Origin: Gaeumannomyces sp. JS-464
Taxonomy: Eukaryota; Ascomycota; Sordariomycetes; Magnaporthales; Magnaporthaceae
Direction: 5' to 3'
Assembly (NCBI GenBank): GCA_002197995.1
Contig: NGZR01000001.1
Location: 13,411,501 to 13,475,500, forward strand
DNA: 64,000 bases
Shown here: piece after piece, positions 55,637 through 64,000 of the stretch
How the letters are laid out: the number at the start of each line of letters is the position of its first letter
How positions within the stretch are numbered: position 1 is the stretch's first letter
Program-made: the position numbers and the translations under genes
Notes under the pieces: generated by a model
Told to the model about the DNA's origin: nothing
Database searches by the model: none
The model's input: the letters and a program-made list of their open reading frames with translations, nothing else

Positions 55637-56534
55637 TTAGTCGGAGCGGTTGTTGAGCTCCATGCGCTTCTTGAGCCTGTAGGCGATGGCGCGCTTGCGG
55701 GCGGCGGCGCTCTGGGTGAAGGCGGCGGAGCCGCAAAGGGGCCGGCGGCGGCGCGTTGCGGACGCGGACGATGCAGACGTTGTTGACGCCCGCGACGGTG
55801 CCCTCGCACGTCATGCCGGCCGGCATCTGGACCTCGAGCGGGAACTCGGTGCTGGTCGCCAGGCTGAGGCCCTGGATGCCGAAGCCGGGCACGTCCTTGG
55901 TGACTTGGGCGGACTGGAAGGCCGAGGCCTCGGTGCCGCCCGAGGTGGCGTCGATGTCGGCCCGCATCGGGCCGGCGCCGTCCTGGTTGATCTGCCGGAA
56001 GGTCATGGTGATCTTGCCGTCGTCGGACGCGGTCGGGAGGCCGCTGGACGAGCCCTCGCCCACCGAGGCCTTGACGGAGCTCTCGGGGCCGGCCTCGGCC
56101 TTAGTGCCGCCGCGGCCGGCGCCGCCGCCGAGGAGGCCGCCGAGCAGGTTGCCGAGCTGGCGGGCGTTGTTCCTGTTCCTACCGGTGCCCTGGGCGTTGG
56201 CGGGGATGTCGTCCTCGACACCGACGCCCTGGCCGTTGTTCGTCGGGGCGGAGCCGGCGCCCATGAAGTTGGCGATCATGGTCTCGGCCTTGATGGCGCC
56301 GTTGCCCTGCGTGCGGCCGAGGGGCCCGCACTGGCCGCTGTTGATCTCGCGGTCGCGGATGATGGCGGTGTCGGCCTGCGAGCCGCAGCGGTTGCTGGAG
56401 CAGTCGCGGGGTGTGCCGTCAGCGATGGAAAGGCCGGGCATGGTGACGCCGTTGGCACCGGTGATGGAGGTGACGACTCCGTGAGCGGAGACGGTGGCGC
56501 TCAGCGCAAGAACGATGACGGACTTGGTCTGCAT
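55637..56534 (-). CDS. Egh16-like secreted protein (GAS1/MAS3-type), frameshifted at the C-terminus
   Basis: Related to Egh16 of Blumeria and GAS1/MAS3 of Magnaporthe, secreted proteins linked to appressoria in pathogens but widespread in ascomycetes. Start 56534: a signal peptide MQTKSVIVLALSATVSAHG, with mature HGVVTSITGANGVTMPGLSI, then DGTPRDCSSNRCGSQADTA and GQCGPLGRTQGNGA, the family signature. A Gly/Asn-rich linker (GNLLGGLLGGGAGRGG) and the conserved second half (KITMTFRQINQDGAGP, SFEFPLEVQMPAGM-like EFPLEVQMPAGMTCEG, NNVCIVRVRNA) follow. After RVRNA the intended frame (GSAAFTQSAAARKRAIAYRL, stop 55637) is reached only after one or two lost bases in a GCCGCC/CCC run near 55745. No intron. 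Confidence 0.82.
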
Positions 56535-59500
56535 TTTGAGTGAGTGGGGGTGTAAGAGCAAACAGAAAGATCTCGGATCTAGAAGGAGTGAGATTAAAAT
56601 GCCACCGGGGCGTCTAACGGGTGACTGAAGAATGGAATGGGGAAGGGCTGGATGGGAGGATGAAGCTGATGGTGATGGTGATGAAGGGAACAAAATGCGT
56701 CAAGGTATGGGATGAGGGCTTGTTCAAATAGAATTTCCTCCTGGGTGTTGAGACGGGAACACGAGACGAATTCAAAGAAGGTACAGCGGCCTTTCGGATC
56801 GCACTCGTGCCAAGCGCACCGCCTCTTCCCGATAACGCTCAGATGAATTCATCTCGCAGCCGTGTTGCGGCTCCGTGTAACCTCCTTCTTCCGAGGGCGA
56901 TATTGCGCGCGGCGGCAAGGGGGCATCGAGGTGCTCCACGTCGACGGCGACATGCAAGGGAGCGAATCGCATCGTGCATTTGGCCTCGTCGTTGGGGGAG
57001 CGAATCGCATCTCTTGTTTGGTTGTGGGGGGGCGCTAAAAAGAGGGTCATATCCATGTCGGCGTCTTGTTGTTTCTTTCCTTTCCGGTGCACAAAAACCT
57101 TGTCCCGCGATGAGCCGGTAGGGGCTGCCGGTTTGTCATGCCCAGCTGCCGACAGGGGGCGGCGCATATTGACAGGCTTGGTTGGAGGTCGCGGGGTCGG
57201 CTGAAACGACAACCTGAAGCGCGCCACGATCCACTCAACGCCGTGCTGGCCGCCCATCCGGGTTTGGTCTGCTTTGGCGGCTGCTCTGCTCGGCTCAGAT
57301 CCGGGGAGAATCAAGGAAACATGAACAAACACGAAGACGGGACACCAAACACGAAACATATGTGGCTGTGAAGACCTGACTGTGCGCTGGTGAGAGTTGC
57401 CCGACAAGAGAGGAAGTGATCGCGAGATGGGAACGAGAGCGAGAAACCTGGCCGGGTTTTGCTATCGTTTCAACCGCGATCTTCACGATCACCAGAAACC
57501 GCCATGTCTCCCGCTCTAATCATGGAGATCCCCTCAATGGAAGCCGCCTCGAGGTGAGGATGTTTGATCTATGGGGCACACCAAACGCCTCAGTGGACAG
57601 CGAACTGCCGCGGGCCACAATGCCATTGCACTGCCAGCGGCTGATGAAATAAAACACCATCTGGCGAGGCCCAACTGGGACAGAGGCTGTGGACTTTGCT
57701 TTTTCGCGCCTCTCCTGTTCACCTAGATGCCGATCCCCCCCGTGCTGTTTTGGAACCGCTGGGTAGAAATAAGACGATCCACCGAGTTCAGGCAAGGCAT
57801 CGCAAAATCTCTCGGGTGACGGGTCATTCCAGCATAAGGCTAAGAAGGCCAAAAGGTGAGGCCAAACCAGACAAAGGACAGTGAGCGGGGACGAATTTGC
57901 CTCGTGTGGGCGAGACATGCGCGGGTAGCACGGCGGGTACGGTAACACGGGCGTACTGACAGCCGGGCACAGCCTGCAACCTTGGGTAGCATTGGAGGAC
58001 CGCGCAACATCGCGAATCGAGCCACACTACGGGAGTGCAGGGTGCAGGGTCTCGGGTAATAGGTGCCTAGGTAGGATCGCTCTGGAAGGCCGAGACGAGA
58101 GAACCCAAAGGGGTGCCCACCTGGTCAATGACAAAAACTGATGCTGCTAGGCGCCGCGATTCATGACTTGGGGATCCTTGACAGGCGAGCGCCGCCGAAA
58201 CTGGCTGAGAAGGGAGCGCGGGAATAAGGCGGGGCAGGAGAGGGCGGACGGGGAAAAGAAAGGAAGAAGAGGGGAAAACGAAGGAGAAAAAAAGAAGAGC
58301 AACGACATCCTGGGATCGATATGTCGATCTGTCAACAATACAGGTCGCTTAGCTCGCAACTCGTCGACGAAAAGAGGAGCGCTCCTGATCGAAGGCACTC
58401 GGTGAGCAAGGAAGCCCACGGGTGCAAAAAATGCCGCCACAGCCCCAAACAGCTAAGCCGAGCGGAGGAGGGGGCTCTTGCCAAGGACGCACAGAGGGTT
58501 TGCACTAGCGCGGCCACTATGCCAGGGACATGGCGCGTGCGTTAGGGCGGGCGACGTAAGGAGATGAGATGGCCGGATCGCTGCCGAGGGGCAGGTCGGC
58601 TGAAGATATCGTGCACATACTGAAAGGGGCCGAGACCCGAGGAGACGACTTGGTCAGGTGGCCATCTCCCTCGCACAGGCCATCTCGGAACCGATGAATG
58701 ATGGACCTCCCAGCCGGTCCCGTCGGGAGTCGCGTGGCGCCGTCCGGTCGGGGCGGGCTGCGTCCGTCATTGTGGATCGTTGCCCGGTTGGGCCTGAGCC
58801 TCAGCCTCGTCGGCCGCTGTCGCATGTGCTATTTTATCGCTCGCCTGGAGGAGAAACGGCCCCGAGGCCGAAGACTTGCAGCCATGATTGCGATCGACCA
58901 CGTGCGTTCTCCCAACCCAGCGAGCCTAGCGAGCCCTGCGGCCGGTGGCCCTGGGGCGACGCGTCGGGGTCAGCAAACCATCCCCGCTCCGGGCCGGCAG
59001 CACCACGGCTGACCTTGCAACAGGAGTCGGCATCGGTGTTGGTTGTGGCGGAGCTGTCAGCGTCCAAAGTTGGAGTCGCTGATGGGCTTGGAGTGAAGGA
59101 TCCAGGCCCTACAAAGACAGCACACTCCAGGATTCAAGAAAAATCAGCGGAACAATTTTTGGCAGCAGAGTGGGTCCCAGCCCAATTATTCCGGATTGGT
59201 GCGCGTTCTTTTCCAGGCCGCTGGAGCCTAAACCGAACCGTCTGCGCTGGCATCAAATCTGGACCTGAGTAAAGAGCCAAAATGAAAAGGTAGCGTTCAT
59301 CTGGCCCATGACAAGAGTCGGGCAAGAAAAAACAAGCAAGCGACGAACCGCGTCCCACAGGGAGGGGGCCTCGACCAAACTTCGGACTCCCGAGAAGGAG
59401 CATGGGAGTCTCAGCCCAACCCCTCAGCCGCTAGGTTGGCGCTTTGGCACACCGCAAAACTCGAGCTCCAACCCAGCTCGTCCAATGCGCTGCAACCCTG

Positions 59501-60188
59501 TATTTTCAGATGGCAGCACGATAGCCTTTGGGGCTCGCTCTCTTGTGAGGAATGCGGTGTCGCCAAAATTCAGATGCACGCCCTCGGCCAGCTGCGGCTG
59601 CACTTGCCACCTCGCAGGAGCCAGCAGCCAGCAGCCAGCGTGTGCAGGACGAGAAGGCCGCTCGATGTCGCCCAAGCACAGCAGAGCACGCCCAACAGAA
59701 ACAGGGCCGCTCGCGCACGCACACGCATCTCGCCTGGCCGTCCCTTCGCGCAATATCCTTGTTCGCGAGGGGCGAAGCGCGAAGGGCCGAACCCTCCCCC
59801 TCCATAGCTGTGGTTTTTTTTTCTTGGCAAATACTGATAGTCTGTCCTTTGGAACGGGCGCTTCAAGGGTCCAAGTCCGGAGTCCGGACGCCCGTCGGGG
59901 GAGCAACTCCCAGCTGGCTGCTGCGCCTGTGCGAGCGAGGGATGGAAGGCGAGAGAGTGCCATGATCGGGCTGGGAATAGACGTGCTCTCACTTCGCTGC
60001 CATCCAGGTCTTTGGTATATAACCTCCTGTCGTTCCCTCCCATCTGTGACAGGAAACAAGAGGCCATCACACCAATCAGCCTTCTCTCGACACTCGCGAC
60101 AGCAACAGCCACCAGCAGACCATCTCCCAGCTCATACCAGTAATACCTAACTCTTCAGACACCCGTTCTTCCTCCCTCAACCTTCAAA
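56535..60188. other. Long intergenic region upstream of the melanin reductase (3.65 kb)
   Basis: Several overlapping frames on both strands, up to 280 codons, with no motif, signal peptide or consistent codon bias. Short CAGCAGCCAGC-type repeats occur near 59620-59640. The last 150 bp before 60189 is CT-rich and looks like the leader. Regulatory function for the melanin gene is possible but unproven. Confidence 0.45.
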
Positions 60189-61529
60189 ATGCCTGGAGTC
60201 ACTGTCCCCGCTGGTATCAGCAAGTATGACCGGATCCCTGGCCCTCTGGGTCCCCAGTCCAGCTCGCTCCAGGGCAAGGTCGCGCTTGTGACGGGTGCCG
60301 GTAAGCTCCACCGCCTCCCCGCACCGCCACGGGCGCCACGCGACTAACACAGCACGAACGACAGGCCGCGGCATCGGCAAGGAGATGGCCCTCGAGCTGG
60401 CCAGGCGCGGCGCCAAGGTCATCGTCAACTACGCCAACAGCACCGAGGCGGCCGAGGAGGTCGTCGCCGCCATCAAGAAGGCGGGCTCCGACGCCGTGAG
60501 CATCAAGGCCAACGTCGGCGTCGTCGACGAGATCGTGGCGCTGTTTGAGCAGGCCGTCAAGGCGTTTGGCAAGCTCGACATCGTCTGCTCCAACAGCGGC
60601 GTCGTGTCGTTCGGCCACGTCAAGGACGTCACGCCCGAGGAGTTCGACCGCGTCTTCAACATCAACACTCGCGGCCAGTTCTTCGTCGCCCGCGAGGCCT
60701 ACAAGCACCTCGAGGTCGGCGGCCGCCTGATCCTGATGGGCTCCATCACCGGCCAGGCCAAGGGCGTGCCCAAGCACGCCGTCTACTCGGGCTCCAAGGG
60801 CACAATCGAGACCTTTGTCCGCTGCATGGCTATTGGTGCGTCTATTCCCGTCTTCAGGTGTTTTGGTGCACATGCATCCCCTCGCTCAATCTCAACCCAA
60901 TCTTGTGGTTCCTCCCGCTACGTCCGAACTGGCTTGGCGCAGTACTGGGGTGTCGGCTTGTCCCTGTGTGGTTGCATTGCCGGCATTTCCCCAACCCAGC
61001 TCCGTCGCACGCGAGGGCACTGACATGTTGAAATCTGGCGGTGTCTTGTTGAGCTGGGTTTACTGAATGGTCCGGGCCAATTACTGACGATCCCTCATTC
61101 GCAGACTTTGGCGACAAGAAGATCACTGTCAACGCCATCGCCCCTGGCGGCATCAAGACCGACAGTAAGTCGCTCGGCCCTCGCCCCTTCGCCATCTGTT
61201 CTGGACGCGCGACACTAACAACGCCTCCTCTTGGATAGTGTACCACGCCGTCTGCAGGGAATACATCCCCAACGGCTCGGAGCTGGACAACGAGGGTGTC
61301 GACGAGGTATGGCTGCCCCGCACAGCACACGCGCTGTTGATTCCCCCCGCACACAATTGCAAAACCATTGCTGACTTGTTCGATTTTGCAGTACGCCGCC
61401 GGCTGGTCGCCCATGCACCGTGTCGGCCTCCCGATTGACATTGCCCGTGTTGTCTGCTTCCTGGCCTCGCAGGACGGCGAGTGGATCAACGGCAAAGTCC
61501 TGGGAATTGACGGCGGTGCTTGCATGTAA
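60189..61529 (+). CDS. 1,3,8-trihydroxynaphthalene reductase (DHN-melanin pathway), short-chain dehydrogenase
   Basis: An NADPH-dependent reductase that makes vermelone (and possibly scytalone) in DHN-melanin synthesis. Five exons, 60189-60300, 60365-60835, 61105-61164, 61239-61306 and 61392-61529, all GT...AG and in phase, give 282 residues, the size of the Magnaporthe enzyme (about 283). Features: [19 protein letters not shown] start, Rossmann motif GAGRGIG split by intron 1, [39 protein letters not shown], catalytic Ser in LMGSITGQA, Tyr/Lys in [10 protein letters not shown], then [20 protein letters not shown] and [15 protein letters not shown] at the C-terminus. Very close to BUF1-type reductases. 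A tetrahydroxynaphthalene reductase paralogue is the main alternative. Intact. Confidence 0.92.
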
Positions 61530-62441
61530 AACAATAAAAATAGACGGAAGGCTTTGGGGGCTGTGATAGGGCCGCTCCAAGGGCCTTGCTAATTTTTGTT
61601 TTCTTTGAAACGTTTACCTAGACGGCCATGTTCCCTTTTCTATTAACGTTCACACGCATCGGACAGCCATGACAACTGGCCAGGGGTCGGCCAGGTAGAC
61701 AGACCGGCAATAGACTTGAATCTGGATTGGGTGCTCCCCAGCCATGTCTCTCCATTCCCACCATTTGTGAACAATTGGGTCGTTTCTGACAGCGACCCCG
61801 ACGATGCTAGCTACCACCCTCCGGCAACCACAAAATCGGATGGACAGCCCGCAGACGCGTCGCGCCAAATCCAGAGACCAGAGGCGGGGAAATGCTTCCA
61901 GGCTCACCTCCCGAAACGGCTCACTTGGCACGACGCCCAGCCGGCATAGACCTGACTTTGCACGGCCACCAACTGATCTGCACTGCGATAAGTACCAGCA
62001 CAGGCCTGGGCTCTCGGCTGCTTTTTAGGGCGCGGCATTTGGCACCTGCCCCATTGCGACAAGGCAACGGCACGACGCAACAGCACGACACAAGGAGCTT
62101 TTTATTTTTATTTTTATTTTTTATTCTCCCGCACCATGTCGGCCGACCTCCTGTAGGCTAATGCCGAGCGCGGAAGGTAGTAGCAGCGGGGATGACACCG
62201 CGAGTCTTGGTCTGAGGGGTTGGGCGGGTCCCCCATGCCACTATCAGCGCGCTCCTGGGGTGTTCATATTTATAAGAGACTGACGTGTGTCGTTCCCCGA
62301 CACCGACATCGACATCGAGAACTGCCTTCCTGCCTCTCTCTGCATCCTCAGCTCTACACGGGAGTGATTTCCCCTTAATCTGCCTGTGTGAGAATCACGG
62401 GTCTTTTCCTTTTTGTTTTCCCTCGAGCGAGGTTGGCAGCC
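61530..62441. other. Intergenic, promoter region of the carboxypeptidase
   Basis: About 910 bp. A TTTTTA-repeat microsatellite lies at about 62098-62125. A TATA-like TATTTATAAG sits at 62268-62277, about 165 bp before the ATG. Confidence 0.5.
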
Positions 62442-64000
62442 ATGGCACCCTCGATCCTCAGGTTACTTGCCGGAGCCGGGGCGGCGGCTCTTTTCGGCCG
62501 TGCGTCGGCGCAGTTCCCGCCTACCCCCGAGGGCGTGACGGTGATCAAATCCAAGTACAACGAGAACATCACCATCAGCTTCAAAGAGGTACGTAGCATA
62601 GCCTCAGGCCTATTTCTTCATCTGGCGTCCTGGGCCGGTTTGTGGGTCTGACACCAGAATCACAATAGCCCAAAATCTGCGAAACGGCGCCAGGGGTTAA
62701 ATCATACTCGGGCTTCATCCACCTCCCGCCCGGTACGCTCGACGTATCGGGTGGACAGGTTCAGGATTTTCCCATCAATACCTTCTTTTGGTTCTTTGAA
62801 GCTAGACAGGATCCCAAGAATGCACCCCTTACGGTCTGGATGAACGGTGGCCCAGGCGCATCCTCAATGCCGGGGCTGTTTAACGAGAACGGGCCTTGCT
62901 TCGTGAACAACGACTCGAGCACCACAAGGCCGAACCCGATGTCGTGGAATAATAAATGTATGGACATGGCGTCAATGAACACCCCAGAGCTATATGCTGA
63001 CATTTGACTATACACAGCCAACATGTTGTATATCGATCAGCCCGTCCAGGTGGGATTTTCATACAACACCCTCGTAAACGTGACCGTCAACACTTTCGGC
63101 GGCACCCAGCCCATCCTCCCCGGCCAGCCCATTCCGGCGCAAAACTCCACCCTCCGCGTGGGGACGTACCCAAGTGCCAGCGCAGGGAGCACCAGCCTCG
63201 GCAGCATCAACGGTGCCATCGCGCTCTGGCACTTCTTCCAAGTCTTCCTGACCGAGTTCCCCGGCTATCAGCCCAACGACGACCGGTTCAGCATTGCAAC
63301 CCAGTCCTACGGCGGTCGTTATGGTCCCGCCATGGCCGGCTTTTTCGAGCTCCAGAACGAGCGCATCCGCAACGGCACCCTTAGCGGCAGCTCCGCCCCC
63401 AACAAGATCATCAACCTGGACATGCTCCTGCTGGTCAACGCCTGCATCGACCGCCAGGTCCAGTGGCCTTCGTATAGGGAGATGGCGTTTAACAATACGT
63501 ACGGCATCAAGACGCTCCCCGAGTCCGAATACGGCAGCATGGTCGACGCTTACGAGCGCGCCGGCGGCTGCCGCGACCAGATCGAGACGTGCCGCGACCT
63601 CTCGTCGCTCTACGACCCGACCGCCATTGGCGTTAACGCCACCGTAAACGAGGTCTGCCAGAACACCGAAACGTACTGCTCGCGCTACCTCCGCGACCCC
63701 TACACCCGCCTTTCGGGCCGCGACTACTACGACGTGACACAGGTCGACCCGACCATGTTCCCAGAGCCCTTCGTGCCCGCCTTCCTCAACCAGCGCCACG
63801 TGCAGCTCGCCCTGGGCGTGCCGCTCAACTACTCGGGCTCCTCGAGCGCCGTCGCCACCGCCTACCGCTCCATGGGCGACTACAACCGCCCGGGCTGGCT
63901 CGAGGCCATGGGCAGCCTGCTCGACAAGGGCAAGAAGGTCACCCTCATGTACGGCGACCGCGACTTCGCCTGCAACTGGATGGGCGGCGAGGCCGCCTCC
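62442..64000 (+). CDS. Serine carboxypeptidase S10, secreted, 3' end outside the window
   Basis: Removes C-terminal residues from peptides in vacuole or outside the cell. Exon 1 (62442-62588) has a signal peptide ([19 protein letters not shown]), then exon 2 (62669-62957) and exon 3 from 63018 to the window end, all in phase and open. Motifs: [20 protein letters not shown] (oxyanion hole), [16 protein letters not shown], and the nucleophile region [12 protein letters not shown] (Ser at 63305), where most relatives have ESYGG, so Glu is replaced by Gln. The Asp region [13 protein letters not shown] is near the end. The catalytic His should lie beyond 64000. About eight N-x-S/T sites suggest glycosylation. 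No frameshift. Confidence 0.88.

Noticed and set aside
55686..56543. 285-residue plus-strand Ala/Gly/Val-rich frame
   Set aside because: Antisense to the Egh16-like gene, whose signal peptide and family motifs are clear.
59308..60150. 280-residue plus-strand frame and 211-residue minus-strand frame upstream of the melanin reductase
   Set aside because: They overlap each other, show no domain, signal or codon preference, and the plus frame runs into the reductase leader.

Overview
The window comes from the nuclear genome of a filamentous ascomycete (Pezizomycotina), most likely a Sordariomycete. Genes carry short GT...AG introns with CTAAC/CTGAC-type branch points. Coding regions are very GC-rich at third positions. 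The families are typical of these fungi: SWR1, NDUFB8, Egh16-like proteins, a DHN-melanin trihydroxynaphthalene reductase, S10 carboxypeptidase and rhodopsin-domain proteins. I cannot name the species.

Region 1 (1 to about 15.3 kb) is an AT-rich, gene-free block of transposons ruined by C-to-T/G-to-A mutation, the signature of repeat-induced point mutation (RIP). It holds two Pot2/Fot1-like pogo elements with TA target sites and clear terminal inverted repeats (105-1964 and 2074-3936), and a gag relic of one Ty3/gypsy element (about 4740-5235). Next is a 9.0-kb chromodomain-type Ty3/gypsy element between two direct LTRs (5236-14252), with an internal 18-bp tandem repeat and a probable antisense reading frame. 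A palindrome of about 1.04 kb (14253-15289) follows. Catalytic aspartates of transposase, protease, reverse transcriptase, RNase H and integrase have repeatedly become Asn, as expected if GAC codons were hit by RIP.

Region 2 (15.3-31 kb) is a transition zone. It contains a GC-rich, 3'-truncated pogo transposase, the C-terminal stub of a cytochrome P450, a rhodopsin-domain membrane protein, a small secreted protein, an unknown protein with an in-frame stop, and a conserved five-exon protein of unknown function.

Region 3 (31-46 kb) starts with a divergent pair of core genes, complex I subunit NDUFB8 and the SWR1 chromatin remodeller. Three plus-strand genes follow: an MFS organic-anion transporter, a CE1 feruloyl esterase and a tannase/feruloyl-esterase-family protein. 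Together they could release and import aromatic acids from plant esters.

Region 4 (48-64 kb) carries a C2H2 zinc-finger protein, a secreted DUF1524 (HNH-like) protein that seems to lack its catalytic residues, a CorA-like membrane protein split by a 53-bp poly(C) run, an Egh16-like secreted protein, trihydroxynaphthalene reductase, and the first part of an S10 carboxypeptidase that runs off the window.

Many otherwise convincing genes contain single-base frameshifts, often in G or C runs, including a respiratory subunit and SWR1. At least 10 of about 16 genes are affected, so base-calling or assembly error is more likely than mass pseudogenization. Coordinates of broken genes below span all frames that read as one protein.
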